Shown piece by piece: positions 18,665 through 28,416 of a stretch of 56,514 bases of DNA (the first letter of the stretch is position 1; every line of letters begins with the position of its first letter). A model generated the notes under the pieces. That model was given only the letters and a program-made list of their open reading frames with translations, was not told the origin of the DNA and searched no databases. The stretch spans positions 1 to 56,514 of the forward strand of contig NZ_JABULX010000027.1 in the NCBI RefSeq assembly GCF_013328345.1, in the 5' to 3' direction. The translations under genes and the position numbers were made by a program. Origin of the DNA: Marinifaba aquimaris. Lineage in GTDB: Bacteria > Pseudomonadota > Gammaproteobacteria > Enterobacterales > Alteromonadaceae.

Positions 18665-19706
18665 AACTTGGTTAAAAACCGGTTTAATTGCTGTTGCGTT
18701 ATCACATTCATTTTCTGCTTTTAGTGCGGCTAAAACAGACGAACAAGCAGAGCGAGCAAAGTTTGACGCCTACGTTGAAGCGCTCAAGCTCGAAGCGAAA
18801 GAAAAAGGCTTTAAAGACGAAATTATCAACTCGGCTTTTGCCAATGTTGAATTTCGCAAAAAAGTGGTAAAAGCCGATCGCACGCAACCTGAATTTGTCG
18901 AGACATTAGAAACTTACTTACCAAAGCGCGTGCCTGAGTGGAAAGTTAAAAAAGCACGAGAGCTTTATAAAAAGCACAAAGATTTATTGGAAAAAATAGG
19001 ACAAGAGTACGGTGTTCAACCGCGCTTTATCGTCTCTTTATGGGGTCTTGAAACTAATTTTGGTAAATACCAAGGTCGTTACCCAATTATTTCTTCACTG
19101 GTCACCTTATCTTATGACGGCCGTCGTGAAGCTTTTTTCAAAAAAGAACTTTGGGCAGCGTTAGATATTTTACAAAACGAAGGCGTTTCGATTGATAATT
19201 TTAAAGGCTCTTGGGCTGGTGCGATGGGCCAAGCGCAATTTATGCCGACCTCTTTTAAAGCTTATGCGGTTGATTATGACGGTGATGGTGTAAAAGATAT
19301 TTGGTCTAATCAGGCTGATGTTTTTGCCAGTGCTGCAAATTATTTAAAAACGGTGGGCTGGAATGACGATTTAACTTGGGGTCGCCAAGTTAAATTACCT
19401 GACGGTTTTGACTTTAAAAATGTAGTGCCAAAAGAGACCCGAAATCGCAGTCACTGGTTAGAAAAGTGGGACGAAACTGAGCGTTCATTGGCCGATTGGC
19501 AAGCGTTAGGTCTGCGTCGTATGGATGGTCGCAACTTACCTAAAGTTGATTTGACGGCTGCCATCATGATCCCAGATGGCCCGGATGGCCGAGCCTATTT
19601 AGCCTATGATAACTACAAAGTATTAATGCACTGGAATCGTTCATACTACTTTGTAACGACAGTGGGTTATCTAGCTGACAGAATTGCTTATCCTGTAATC
19701 AAATAA
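18657..19706 (+). CDS. Lytic murein transglycosylase, MltB-like (SLT_2 family)
   Basis: Periplasmic enzyme that cleaves peptidoglycan to 1,6-anhydro-muropeptides. A Sec signal peptide (about residues 1-24, cut after FSAA) is present without a lipobox, so it is soluble rather than lipid-anchored like E. coli MltB. The catalytic Glu132 sits in SLWGLETNFGKYQGRYP, and GSWAGAMGQAQFMPTSF and DYDGDGVKDIW follow as in the MltB family. No peptidoglycan-binding domain follows. It is coupled to ycgL by overlap and ends at a terminator. Confidence 0.92.
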   Translation: MIKTWLKTGLIAVALSHSFSAFSAAKTDEQAERAKFDAYVEALKLEAKEKGFKDEIINSAFANVEFRKKVVKADRTQPEFVETLETYLPKRVPEWKVKKARELYKKHKDLLEKIGQEYGVQPRFIVSLWGLETNFGKYQGRYPIISSLVTLSYDGRREAFFKKELWAALDILQNEGVSIDNFKGSWAGAMGQAQFMPTSFKAYAVDYDGDGVKDIWSNQADVFASAANYLKTVGWNDDLTWGRQVKLPDGFDFKNVVPKETRNRSHWLEKWDETERSLADWQALGLRRMDGRNLPKVDLTAAIMIPDGPDGRAYLAYDNYKVLMHWNRSYYFVTTVGYLADRIAYPVIK

Positions 19707-19727
19707 ATTAAGTTATAATAACGAGCG

Positions 19728-19754
19728 AATAGCGGCTTTTGCCGCTATTTTTGT
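19728..19754 (+). terminator. Terminator of ycgL-mltB
   Basis: AATAGCGGC / GCCGCTATT stem with a TTTT loop and a T-run, 22 bases after the transglycosylase stop. Confidence 0.85.
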
Positions 19755-19786
19755 TTTAGCAGTCCAAAAATGAGTTGAATTAAGGC

Positions 19787-20299
19787 ATGAGAAAAGCCAG
19801 CCAGCTAGCGCCTGAGTTTTGGTTAAACAAAAGCTTGGCACAAATGAATGATGCAGAATGGGAAGCCATATGTGATGGCTGCGCCAAATGTTGTCTGCAC
19901 AAATTTATCGCTGACGATGAAGTTGATGAAATTGAAACGACCACTGAGTTTAACGAAGGTGAAGAAATCGTTTTTACTAATATCGCGTGTCAGTATTTAA
20001 ACACTAAAGATTGTGCCTGTACTTGTTATGAAAAGCGCGTCAAGCTTGTGCCTGAATGTGTCAAATTAACTCGCGATAACTTGGCTGATGTTTTTTATAT
20101 GCCACCATCTTGTAGTTATCGTCGTTTACAAGAGGGAAGAGGCTTACCTAGCTGGCATCCTTTGTTGAATAAAGGCAAAAAAACACAAATGCATCTAGCC
20201 GGTATGTCGGTTAGAAATAAGGTGGTAAGTGATGACGGTGTTGACTTTGAAGATTTCGAAGATTACATCGTTACTTGGCCATTAAACGATCTCGATTAA
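19787..20299 (+). CDS. ycgN: YcgN family cysteine cluster protein (UPF0260)
   Basis: A 170-residue cytoplasmic protein of the YkgJ/UPF0260 metal-chelating type. The cysteines are arranged as CDGCAKCCLHK near residues 29-36, then further cysteines in ACQYL, DCACTCYEKR, PEC and PSCSYRR. The motif WEAICDGCAKCCL is diagnostic. It is expected to bind zinc or an Fe-S cluster; the biological role is unknown. It follows ycgL-mltB, as in other gammaproteobacteria. Confidence 0.88.
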   Translation: MRKASQLAPEFWLNKSLAQMNDAEWEAICDGCAKCCLHKFIADDEVDEIETTTEFNEGEEIVFTNIACQYLNTKDCACTCYEKRVKLVPECVKLTRDNLADVFYMPPSCSYRRLQEGRGLPSWHPLLNKGKKTQMHLAGMSVRNKVVSDDGVDFEDFEDYIVTWPLNDLD

Positions 20300-20310
20300 A
20301 CAGGTGCCAA

Positions 20311-20907
20311 GTGGATCAATTTATTATTCTCTATCTCAAACTCTTTTTTATGATGACGCCGTTTTTTGTCATGTCTGCTTTTATTGCGATGACCAAACAC
20401 GCATCAAAAGCAGAAAAGAAACGCATCATATTTAAAATTTGTGTCGCGGTATTTGTCACCGGCATGCTGTTTTTCTTATTTGGTATTTATATTTTCGATT
20501 TATTTGGCATTACATTAGATGCCTTCAAAATTGGTGCGGGTACCGTGTTGTTCTTAAGCGCCATCGATATGATCAGACAAGACGATACACCAACAGCCAT
20601 TAAAAACACTGATAACGATATTGCCATTGTACCTTTAGCCATCCCCATCACTATTGGCCCTGGTTTGATTGGTGTATTAATGGTTTACGGAGCTGAGCCT
20701 AGCTCAGTCATGCACAACGTAATTGTGTGTATGGCATTATTAGCGTCAGTTGTCAGCGTTGGTTTGATTTTACTTATCTCCAATAAAGTCCAACATTTAC
20801 TGGGTAAACAAGGGCTCAAAATACTGCCTAAGATCACCGGGTTATTTGTATCGGCAATTGGCGCACAAATTATCTTCAGCGGCATACAAGGCTTTTTCAA
20901 GTTATAA
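20311..20907 (+). CDS. MarC family integral membrane protein
   Basis: A 198-residue protein with six hydrophobic segments. It has the family hallmarks NPFF-like MTPFFVMSAF near the N-terminus, DAFKIGAGTVLFLSAIDMI in the middle and PLAIPITIGPG near residue 112. Family knowledge: despite the name, MarC has no proven role in multidrug resistance. I chose the GTG at 20311, which follows AGGTG by 6 bases; the frame runs further up into the ycgN 3' end. It is likely co-transcribed with ycgN. Confidence 0.87.
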   Translation: MDQFIILYLKLFFMMTPFFVMSAFIAMTKHASKAEKKRIIFKICVAVFVTGMLFFLFGIYIFDLFGITLDAFKIGAGTVLFLSAIDMIRQDDTPTAIKNTDNDIAIVPLAIPITIGPGLIGVLMVYGAEPSSVMHNVIVCMALLASVVSVGLILLISNKVQHLLGKQGLKILPKITGLFVSAIGAQIIFSGIQGFFKL

Positions 20908-20934
20908 AAAAAGAGGCGTTTAGCCTCTTTTTTT
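20906..20934 (+). terminator. Bidirectional terminator between the marC-like and DM13 genes
   Basis: AAAAAAAGAGGC / GCCTCTTTTTTT stem around GTTTA, T-rich on one strand and A-rich on the other, between two converging genes. Confidence 0.85.
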
Positions 20935-20936
20935 CG

Positions 20937-21320
20937 TTAAATTTTTAAATTCACTTGGCCGATAGGCACTGAAAACGCTTCACACCAGATCCAAAAGGTT
21001 TGATAATTTTCTAGTTCACTTGATAGTGGAAATTGATATTCTTTTTCACCACGCAGGTGGGTCAACTTAGCAAATTCTGTTTTCGGCCAATATTTAGCAT
21101 GGCCAAAACCTAGCCTAGGGTCAGGTGCGCCATCAAACCAAAAGTTATCTGCAAACTTTAACGTATAGCCATTATCGCCTTTAGTGATTGTGACATCGCC
21201 TTTGGCAACGTGGCCACTCATCCCTTTAAATTCTCCCTTGGCAATTACACGATCGCCCGCCAAACCATTAAATGACAGTAAAGCGATTGAAATCGCACAC
21301 AAAATATTTTTAAACATCAT
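20937..21320 (-). CDS. Secreted DM13 domain protein
   Basis: A 127-residue protein with a Sec signal peptide (MMFKNILCAISIALLSFNGLAG). The mature part is a single DM13 domain: LKFADNFWFDGAPDPRLGFG, the LTHLRGEKEYQFPL strand pair and the C-terminal TFWIWCEAFSVPIGQVNL with the conserved cysteine. Family knowledge: DM13 is thought to be an electron-transfer or redox module related to DOMON domains. Location would be periplasmic. GAAGAAG precedes the paired ATGs. Confidence 0.85.
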   Translation of the reverse strand: MMFKNILCAISIALLSFNGLAGDRVIAKGEFKGMSGHVAKGDVTITKGDNGYTLKFADNFWFDGAPDPRLGFGHAKYWPKTEFAKLTHLRGEKEYQFPLSSELENYQTFWIWCEAFSVPIGQVNLKI

Positions 21321-21397
21321 CTTCTTCTTGTTGATTAATCTTGTATGCTTAGACCTTGAACAAGAGAAATATCTTTCATTAACTTGAGGTTTTGGCT

Positions 21398-21829
21398 TTG
21401 AAAATTACCGATCTAATGAGTGAACGCTTGGTATATGTGACGCTGGATGATTTTTTATCTGAGGTAAAACACATCTTTGATCGCGTTAAGTTTCATCATT
21501 TATTAGTACTCGACGGCGATGAATTAGTTGGTGTCATTTCAGACCGAGATTTATTTAAAGCGCTAAGCCCCAATTTAGGTACCGCTGCTGAAACGAATAG
21601 AGATTTAGCCAGCTTAAATAAGCGAGTACATCAAATTATGCACCGAGATTTGGTCGTAGTTGGCGCACAGGTCTCGATTAATCAACTGATTAGCATCTTT
21701 AACGATGAGGGCGTATCTTGTGTGCCAGTTGTTAATGAGCTCAATCAGCCGATAGGTATTATCAGTTGGCGAGATATATTAAAAGCAATGGAAATGCGCC
21801 ATAAAGCTAAGCAACACGGCGCAGTTTAA
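21398..21829 (+). CDS. CBS domain pair protein
   Basis: About 143 residues forming two CBS motifs: ITDLMSERLVYVTLDDFLSEVKHIF... through LVGVISDRDLFKAL, and HQIMHRDLVVVGAQVSINQLISIF... through PIGIISWRDILKAM. Stand-alone CBS pairs usually bind adenine nucleotides and regulate partners, none of which is identifiable here. The start is uncertain: TTG at 21398 sits 8 bases after GAGG and is preferred over TTG 21392; the first ATG (21416) would cut into the first CBS motif. Confidence 0.82.
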   Translation: MKITDLMSERLVYVTLDDFLSEVKHIFDRVKFHHLLVLDGDELVGVISDRDLFKALSPNLGTAAETNRDLASLNKRVHQIMHRDLVVVGAQVSINQLISIFNDEGVSCVPVVNELNQPIGIISWRDILKAMEMRHKAKQHGAV

Positions 21830-21845
21830 AATTAACAATCGCCGA

Positions 21846-22175
21846 TTATTTTTTCGGTTGAATAAATGGGCTTGTTGGAAAGCTGGCTACCTTATCGGTT
21901 AATGCAGAGATTTTAGCGGTGCCTTTTTCTTTAACCGCATCAATTCTCAACAAATGATGCATTGGGATATAAGTACGCTCGACATTATCAAACTCAGCTT
22001 TAAGCTTTTCCTCACTGGTATCCACTACAAAGCTACTTTGACTATCCCAAACAAAATCGGCTATTTCGATAAAGCCATATAACTCACTTTGTACTACTTC
22101 GCGAACATAAACTTCGTACTGCTCACCTTTACAGACAAATTGAACTTTATATAAGGGTGAGTTGTTTTTGCTCAT
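21846..22175 (-). CDS. DUF1820 family protein
   Basis: A 109-residue cytoplasmic protein with the family pattern YKVQFVCKGEQYEVYVREVVQS, ELYGFIEIADFVWD, and ERTYIPMHHLLRIDAVKEKGTAKI. Function is unknown. It converges with the CBS gene, with only 16 bp between their ends, and is divergent from ybiT. Confidence 0.83.
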   Translation of the reverse strand: MSKNNSPLYKVQFVCKGEQYEVYVREVVQSELYGFIEIADFVWDSQSSFVVDTSEEKLKAEFDNVERTYIPMHHLLRIDAVKEKGTAKISALTDKVASFPTSPFIQPKK

Positions 22176-22316
22176 TGTGGTTAACCTTGAATGCTGTTGA
22201 GGGTTTTAAAACGCGGTTATTCTATGAATTTGGTTTTAAATTGCAATGGCAAAGCGGCGGTAAAACACGTATAGTGCGCGCAAAATTTAGCTCTTCTTTT
22301 AAATAGGATAAATCCT

Positions 22317-23906
22317 GTGATCTCAACTGCAAATGTCACCATGCAATTTGGCGCTGAGCCATTATTTGAAAACATTTCTGTCAAATTTGGCGATGGCAAT
22401 CGCTATGGTTTAATCGGCGCAAACGGCTGCGGTAAGTCGACGTTTATGAAAATTTTAGACGGCAGCTTAGCACCTACTAGCGGTACGGTTTCTGTTACGC
22501 CAAATGAACGTATCGGTAAATTGCACCAAGACCAATTCGCATTTGATGAGTTTTCAGTTATTGATGCGGTGATCATGGGTTACAAAGAACTATGGGAAGT
22601 AAAACAAGAGCGCGACCGCATCTACGCTTTACCTGATATGAGTGAAGACGACGGTATGAAGGTTGCTGAGCTTGAAACCCAGTTTATGGAAATGGATGGT
22701 TATAGCGCAGAAGCTAAAGCGGGTGAGTTACTATTAGGTGCCGGCATTGATGAAAGCCTTCACTACGGTTTAATGAGTGAAGTCGCGCCAGGTATGAAAC
22801 TAAGGGTGTTATTAATTCAAGCCTTATTCTCTGAGCCGCATATCCTATTACTCGATGAACCAACAAACAACTTGGACATCGCCACGATTAGTTGGTTAGA
22901 AGATATTTTAAACCAACAAAAATCAACTATGGTTATCATTTCGCACGACCGCCACTTCTTAAATTCTGTGTGTACTCACATGGCTGATATCGATTACGGT
23001 GAGCTTCGCGTTTATCCGGGTAACTATGATGAGTATATGACAGCGGCAACCCAAGCTCGCGAACGTTTATTATCAGATAACGCTAAGAAAAAAGAACAAA
23101 TTGCTGAATTACAGTCGTTTGTTAGCCGATTCTCAGCGAACGCATCAAAAGCGCGCCAAGCGACTTCACGTGCTAAGCAAATTGAAAAAATTCAATTAGA
23201 AGAAGTAAAACCTTCAAGCCGTGTATCGCCATTTATCCGCTTTACCCAAGAGAAAAAATTACACCGTAACGCACTAGAAATTAACGACTTAGGTCATGGT
23301 TTTGATGGTGAAACGCTATTCTCAGGTGCAAGCTTATTACTCGAAGCAGCTACGCGTTTAGCCGTTATTGGTGCTAACGGTGTGGGTAAAACAACACTGA
23401 TGCGTTTATTAGTCGATGAATTATCACCTGCAAGTGGTGAAATTAAATGGGCTGAAAACGCGAGCTTAGGTTATGTTGCGCAAGATCATTCCGATGAATT
23501 TGAACAAGATATTACCTTATTTGAGTGGATGACTCAGTGGCGTAAAGAAGGTCATGATGACCAAGCCGTTCGTGGCACACTAGGTCGTATGTTGTTTTCT
23601 CAAGACGATATTAAAAAGTCAGTAAAAGTGTGTTCTGGTGGTGAGAAGTTACGTCTTATCTTCGGTAAATTAATCATGCAAGAGCACAACGTGCTAATTA
23701 TGGATGAACCGACTAACCACTTGGATATGGAATCAATCGAGTCATTGAACTTAGCGTTAGAGCACTTTGAAGGCACGCTTATTTTCGTATCTCACGATAG
23801 GGAATTTGTATCATCATTGGCCAATCGTATTATCGAAATTAAAGATAACCAGCTTAATGATTTCCACGGTACTTATGATGAGTATCTAGCTAGCCAAGCT
23901 AAATAG
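22317..23906 (+). CDS. ybiT: ABC-F ATPase YbiT
   Basis: Soluble ABC-F protein with two ATPase domains that acts on ribosomes. It matches YbiT closely in order: [18 protein letters not shown], Walker [10 protein letters not shown] (near 35-43), Walker [13 protein letters not shown], the P-site tongue linker with [21 protein letters not shown], a second Walker [15 protein letters not shown], and [10 protein letters not shown]. The first domain has APGMKLR in place of a classic LSGGQ, as in E. coli YbiT. The start is GTG behind AGGAT. Length 529 is normal. Confidence 0.93.
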   Translation: MISTANVTMQFGAEPLFENISVKFGDGNRYGLIGANGCGKSTFMKILDGSLAPTSGTVSVTPNERIGKLHQDQFAFDEFSVIDAVIMGYKELWEVKQERDRIYALPDMSEDDGMKVAELETQFMEMDGYSAEAKAGELLLGAGIDESLHYGLMSEVAPGMKLRVLLIQALFSEPHILLLDEPTNNLDIATISWLEDILNQQKSTMVIISHDRHFLNSVCTHMADIDYGELRVYPGNYDEYMTAATQARERLLSDNAKKKEQIAELQSFVSRFSANASKARQATSRAKQIEKIQLEEVKPSSRVSPFIRFTQEKKLHRNALEINDLGHGFDGETLFSGASLLLEAATRLAVIGANGVGKTTLMRLLVDELSPASGEIKWAENASLGYVAQDHSDEFEQDITLFEWMTQWRKEGHDDQAVRGTLGRMLFSQDDIKKSVKVCSGGEKLRLIFGKLIMQEHNVLIMDEPTNHLDMESIESLNLALEHFEGTLIFVSHDREFVSSLANRIIEIKDNQLNDFHGTYDEYLASQAK

Positions 23907-23924
23907 TGTATTGGTAGTCTTTTA

Positions 23925-23959
23925 AAAGCCCGTTTAGTGAGCGCTAAACGGGCTTTTTT
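23925..23959 (+). terminator. Terminator after ybiT
   Basis: AAAGCCCGTTTAG / CTAAACGGGCTTT, a 13-bp perfect stem around TGAGCG, followed by Ts. Confidence 0.88.
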
Positions 23960-23996
23960 ATTGCTCGGTATTTAATCGTACTGACCCTTTTGCCCT

Positions 23997-24854
23997 TTAT
24001 TCAGTGTCAACGATTTCAGGAAATAAAATCGGTAAAGTATCGGTAAAAGCGGGTATGGGAGAGTCGTTATGGGTAACAGTATGACTTAATCTATGCACGG
24101 TTAAACCTTGGAAGTTAAGTGCCGTTAGCTCTTGGTAAAAAGTTTCTACGGCTAACTCATTACCGGCTATTGATGCACTGGTTAGAATTAATTCAATATC
24201 AAGTGTATCACTTGTGGCATAACGCTCATTTAACATCGTTGTTGTTAATGGGCGATCGACCCAAAAGCTGGCATCAACTGAAATGATGGTTTTAAAAATA
24301 GGGTTTTCAATATCGTCCATCAGCATTACATGGCCACTCATAAAGCCGCCATATGAAGCGCCATACAACACACGGTTGTCGGTATCTATGTTGTAATTAT
24401 CTTCTGCAAACGGCAATAATTCCTCAACCAATACTCTGTGATAATCATTCAAGCCAGGAAATAAAAAATCAGTTTCCCGACGATTATTAGGCCCTTGCTC
24501 TATGCCGATTAAAATCGCGGCAACGCCAGCATCTTCGATTAAGTTCACAAAGGTATTAAAATTCCATTGAGCATCCGTCACATAAAAAGTGAGTAGTTGG
24601 CTTTCATTTTGCTCATATCCCACCGGGGTATAGATATGTAATGGGTAATCGATGCCGGTAATATTTGAAGCAAGCACTTGTTCCGAGTCAATCGTACCTG
24701 TTAACTGGTCTGTAGTTTGATCCGTTTCTGTCTCTGTTTCTTGTTGAGTTTGCTGGTCATTCGTTTGTACTGCTCTAGGTGTAGATGAGCTCGAACCGCC
24801 GCCACAAGCGGTTAGGGCAAAAAGCGTCAGTAGGGTGATTATTGTTGTTTTCAT
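23997..24854 (-). CDS. Lipoprotein esterase (esterase D-like alpha/beta hydrolase)
   Basis: A 285-residue secreted hydrolase. A lipoprotein signal with lipobox LTAC-GGGSSSS sits at residues 14-18, then a Thr/Gln/Glu-rich linker (about 25-55). The alpha/beta-hydrolase core has the nucleophile serine in YGASYGG (GxSxG) and a late His in HRLSHTVTHND. It resembles the esterase/IroE family. The start ATG at 24854 is chosen; the frame extends 13 codons upstream. It lies beside the sugar locus but on its own, and the substrate is unknown. Confidence 0.78.
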   Translation of the reverse strand: MKTTIITLLTLFALTACGGGSSSSTPRAVQTNDQQTQQETETETDQTTDQLTGTIDSEQVLASNITGIDYPLHIYTPVGYEQNESQLLTFYVTDAQWNFNTFVNLIEDAGVAAILIGIEQGPNNRRETDFLFPGLNDYHRVLVEELLPFAEDNYNIDTDNRVLYGASYGGFMSGHVMLMDDIENPIFKTIISVDASFWVDRPLTTTMLNERYATSDTLDIELILTSASIAGNELAVETFYQELTALNFQGLTVHRLSHTVTHNDSPIPAFTDTLPILFPEIVDTE

Positions 24855-24976
24855 AGCATCCATTCTCGATTGTTTTTTATCACTATAAAACAACTAAATC
24901 AGGATGTAAGCTCTTTTTTGTACAAAAAATGCGCTTGGTTAAGGCCAGCCAGCTAATTATTAACTTGCTGATTTTA

Positions 24977-26173
24977 TTAGGTATATATCAGGGTTTGTAA
25001 ATCAGACAAAGGGGTTTGTTCACCAAAAGCAAGGGTTTGCATGCTCTCTGTCGTTAACGCGGCATAAAACGGTAAAACGGCACTGCCTTTTAAAGCAATG
25101 CCTTCAACATTCGGCGTTTTAATTAACCTGACGACCTGTCTTTCACCATATTGTGAGATAGAGGGAATAAAAGGTCTGAGGTTAGAAATAAACTTATCCA
25201 TTAATTCAGGTGAGATATCACCACCTAGAATGATACTTTGGCAATTTAATAGTGTTTCTAAAGCGTGAATAGCAATGCGCATCGGCTCAGCAGAGCGCTC
25301 TAACCAAGGAGCTATTTTATCGGGATGCTGCTGGCAATATTCAGCTAAGGCTAAATTCGATAAGTTGGGCTGGTCGATAAAGCTTTTTAGTGATGACAGA
25401 GATGCAAAGTCATTGAGCCTACCCAATTCGGCGGTTTCATCATCCGTTTCTGGTGTGACAAAAAGCTCGCCAATAGCACCGGTTAAGCCATTTTGGCCAA
25501 GTAATATTTTTCTATCGTAAACAACCGCAGCCTCGACGACATCGCCAATATGTACATAAACAAAACTGTGGAGTGATTTTGCTTCACCAAAAAGCATATG
25601 AAATGCAGCGCAGGCAGAGGCAGTCGACTCAACCGCTGTCGGTAAATTGAGTTTTTCTACTAAGGTTTGCTGCAGTGCTTGGGCGGTTTGGTAACTTGCT
25701 AAGTTCATGGTTTCTGATGTGCTATCAGAGTGAGCAAGCGTTAAACCTACACCTAAGATAGCCGCTTTGGATAACTCAGCTTGTTTGAGTAATGCATCTA
25801 AGGTTTCAGCAATTTTATCAATCAGTGAATCGGCTTGATAAGCGGTATTTTCTGAGGCGATGGCTTGGCCAGATAAATCAAACAAGCCCACTTCTAATGT
25901 TTGGCTAAATACTCTGACCGCTAGCGTATAAGCTGCCTTTGGGTTGAGCACCAACATTTTTGACGGTTTACCTACACTGCCTTCTTTTTTAATACCGGTT
26001 TCAAAAACTAAATCCGTGGCCAGCAGTTCTTCAACCATATTGGTGATGGTTTGTTTGGTTAGGTGAGTATTGCGCGAGATCTCAACTCGTGAAATTGGTC
26101 CTTGAGTGACAATTTCTGATAAAACTAAACGTAAGTTTAAGGCTTTATTTTGTTTTGAGTTGGAGCCTTTCAA
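24977..26173 (-). CDS. ROK family transcriptional regulator
   Basis: A 398-residue NagC/Mlc-like regulator. A winged HTH covers residues 15-75 (GPISRVEISRNTHLTKQTITNMVEELL), followed by a ROK sugar-kinase-like domain for effector binding. The zinc-binding CxCGxxGC motif of many ROK proteins is not seen. It starts at TTG behind AGGTGA. Divergent from the ABC sugar importer, it most likely represses that operon and perhaps the GH3/TonB-receptor genes downstream, with a sugar as inducer; this is inference from position. Confidence 0.88.
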   Translation of the reverse strand: MKGSNSKQNKALNLRLVLSEIVTQGPISRVEISRNTHLTKQTITNMVEELLATDLVFETGIKKEGSVGKPSKMLVLNPKAAYTLAVRVFSQTLEVGLFDLSGQAIASENTAYQADSLIDKIAETLDALLKQAELSKAAILGVGLTLAHSDSTSETMNLASYQTAQALQQTLVEKLNLPTAVESTASACAAFHMLFGEAKSLHSFVYVHIGDVVEAAVVYDRKILLGQNGLTGAIGELFVTPETDDETAELGRLNDFASLSSLKSFIDQPNLSNLALAEYCQQHPDKIAPWLERSAEPMRIAIHALETLLNCQSIILGGDISPELMDKFISNLRPFIPSISQYGERQVVRLIKTPNVEGIALKGSAVLPFYAALTTESMQTLAFGEQTPLSDLQTLIYT

Positions 26174-26273
26174 TTCGTCACCTGTAATTAATGTGCTGTC
26201 AAAGGTTAGTGTATTTTTTCGCTAGTTTACCGATTAATCTATGAAAAACCGAATAAAAATTAATAAGTAAAAA

Positions 26274-26330
26274 TGTTTGACTTATTGTTTTGCGTCCCTA
26301 ATATGGTAACTGTTAATCAAATAATAACCA
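26274..26330 (+). promoter_or_regulatory. Promoter and operator candidate of the sugar ABC operon
   Basis: TTGACT (26277-26282) and TAATAT (26299-26304) are 16 bp apart, giving a plausible promoter. The -35 lies in TGTTTGACTTATTG, which resembles the arm CATTTTGACTAATTG at the TonB-receptor promoter. A related inverted copy, GTTAATCAAATAAT, lies just downstream at about 26311-26324. This suggests a shared regulator, probably the divergent ROK protein. Confidence 0.45.
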
Positions 26331-26346
26331 ATTAAGGATTGATGGC

Positions 26347-27435
26347 ATGAAGTCTTGGTTACCGTTTAAAAGCCACGCTTTAACGATGCGTTACCTATTT
26401 AAAGGGTTGCTCGGTTATATCTTGTTGTTTAACTACGCAGCCAATGCAGTGGATATTCAACAAATACACCAAGCCGCTCAATCAACAGATGTCACTGTTA
26501 GTCAAGCTCAGGCTGCCGATATAAAAGCAAAGCAATTAACGGCTGCGTTGGTTTGGCATGGCTCAAGTTCTTGGGTGAGTGCTGTGACTCGTGGCGCAGA
26601 AGATGCGTTTGCCGATTTGGGTATTAAAGTGGTCGCCATTACCGATGCGCAATTTGACCCCGCCAAACAAGTTGCCGACCTTGAAAATGTAACGGCACTC
26701 AAACCAGATATTATTTTATCGCTATCAGTTGATGGTACCAGTACTCAAGCGAGCTACCGCAAGGCTATCTCAGGTGGTGCTGAACTCGTACTACTGAGTA
26801 ACCCGATCCCCGGTTTTGAACAAGGCAAAGATTATGTCGGTATTGTCACCGATGATATGTTGGGTATGGGTAAAGCAGCGGCCACACTAGTTGCCGATGC
26901 GGTAAATGGTCAAGGACAAATCGGTATGATTTATCACGATGCAAGTTACTTTATTACCAATAATCGCGACCAAGCTTTTAGACAGGCACTGAGTGCTTAT
27001 CCAAAACTGAATGTCATCAGCGAGAAAGGTTTTTTAAAAGAGCACGAAACATCGAATATTGCGGCTGCTATGGTGCTGCAAAACCCTAAATTAGATGCCA
27101 TTTATGTTTCTTGGGATACGGCTGCAGAAGGGGTTATCGAAGCGCTGCGCTCTCTCGGTCGACGAGACATTAAGGTTATCACTCATGATTTGGGTATTAA
27201 TAACCTGCTCGATATGGCGATGAACGGCAATATGTACGCCACCGTTTCAGATCGCCCCTACGATATTGGTGAAACCATGGCCAAACTGGGAGCACTCTCT
27301 ACACTTGGGCATCAAGCCGCCCCATTTACTATCGTGCCCTTTGATACGGTCAAACGAAATAACATCAATGCCATTTGGCAACAAGCGTTTAAAAAACCTG
27401 TGCCTAAATTACTCAATCAAGCTTTAACTCAATAA
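26347..27435 (+). CDS. Sugar ABC transporter periplasmic binding protein (ribose type)
   Basis: A 362-residue Peripla_BP_4-type protein. An unusually long N-region (about 15 residues) precedes the hydrophobic signal core (YLFKGLLGYILLFNYAANA). The mature part has the type I binding-protein layout, with AALVWHGSSSWVSAVTRGAEDAF, the AQFDPAKQVADLENV segment and LDAIYVSWDTAAEGVIEALR. AAGGA supports the ATG at 26347. It is the first gene of an operon with a permease and an ATPase and delivers an unknown sugar. Confidence 0.88.
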   Translation: MKSWLPFKSHALTMRYLFKGLLGYILLFNYAANAVDIQQIHQAAQSTDVTVSQAQAADIKAKQLTAALVWHGSSSWVSAVTRGAEDAFADLGIKVVAITDAQFDPAKQVADLENVTALKPDIILSLSVDGTSTQASYRKAISGGAELVLLSNPIPGFEQGKDYVGIVTDDMLGMGKAAATLVADAVNGQGQIGMIYHDASYFITNNRDQAFRQALSAYPKLNVISEKGFLKEHETSNIAAAMVLQNPKLDAIYVSWDTAAEGVIEALRSLGRRDIKVITHDLGINNLLDMAMNGNMYATVSDRPYDIGETMAKLGALSTLGHQAAPFTIVPFDTVKRNNINAIWQQAFKKPVPKLLNQALTQ

Positions 27436-27447
27436 AGGAGTGTCTCA

Positions 27448-28416
27448 ATGATAACGCTCACAACAAATATAAATAGTGTTAAGAAATTTGCTGTTAAGCG
27501 AGAAGCGTTTATTTACTATATCTTTCTCGCTGTTTTAGTGTTTTTTGCCATTTTATTGCACGACACGGCGTTTCTAAGTTTGGATAATTTTATGAATATT
27601 GTTCGCCAAACTGCGCCCATTACAATAATGGCTGTGGGCTTAACGTTCGCGCTGGCAGTTGGCCATATCGACTTATCCATTGGTTCTGTGGTGGCGTTAT
27701 CTGCTTTGGTTGGCGCGATGTTATTGCAAACTACGGGGATTCCCATTGCGGTCGCTGGCGCGTTATTAACGGGCGTTGCGGTTGGTTTAATCAATGGGGT
27801 GTTGATTGAGCGCTTACAAGTTTCATCTTTGTTGATCACGTTAGGCACTATGGGCGTGGTCACAGGTATTGCAAGACAAATCAGCGGCTTAGAATCTGTA
27901 CCTATTATCAACTCTGACTTTACTGCCTTTTTTGGCGCAGGTGATATTTTTGGTATTCCTAGCTTGTTTATCTGGACCATTGGTATTGCTGCCATTGCTT
28001 ATATCGCCATGAAAAAGCTCGCATTTGGTCGCCATTTACTCGCGGTGGGTGGTAGCCCTAAGGCAGCTTTGGCAATGGGTATCAAAGTCACCCGCATCCG
28101 TTTGTACGCTTTGGTCATTTCATCCGCTGCAGCAGCATTAGCAGGTCTTTTATATGCCGGTCGTTTACACGGTGCTCGCTACACGTTGGGTGAGGCTGAT
28201 TTATTAACGGTTATTGCTGCGGTTGCTATCGGTGGTACCAGTTTATTTGGTGGCCGAGCTTGTATTATCGGCGCTATTTTGGGTTCTTGGCTAATGGGGA
28301 TGATCAACAATGGTTTGATTTTATCTGGTTTTTCGACCAACGAGCAGATGATAGCAAGAGGCGTTATTTTAATTATCGCAGTGGCAATTGGCGTCAAGGA
28401 GCTGAAAAATGGTTAG
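27448..28416 (+). CDS. Sugar ABC transporter permease (RbsC-like)
   Basis: A 322-residue inner-membrane protein with 8-10 hydrophobic segments. BPD_transp_2 family features are seen: TAPITIMAVGLTFALAVGHIDLSIGS, the coupling region GGSPKAALAMGIKVTRIR and AVAIGGTSLFGG near the C-terminus. AAGGAG precedes the ATG. It lies 12 bp after the binding-protein gene and overlaps the ATPase gene by 8 bp. Confidence 0.93.
   Translation: MITLTTNINSVKKFAVKREAFIYYIFLAVLVFFAILLHDTAFLSLDNFMNIVRQTAPITIMAVGLTFALAVGHIDLSIGSVVALSALVGAMLLQTTGIPIAVAGALLTGVAVGLINGVLIERLQVSSLLITLGTMGVVTGIARQISGLESVPIINSDFTAFFGAGDIFGIPSLFIWTIGIAAIAYIAMKKLAFGRHLLAVGGSPKAALAMGIKVTRIRLYALVISSAAAALAGLLYAGRLHGARYTLGEADLLTVIAAVAIGGTSLFGGRACIIGAILGSWLMGMINNGLILSGFSTNEQMIARGVILIIAVAIGVKELKNG

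Noticed and set aside
27516-27995. A 159-codon minus-strand frame inside the sugar permease gene
   Set aside because: Antisense to a strongly conserved membrane protein; its composition mirrors the hydrophobic codons of the permease.
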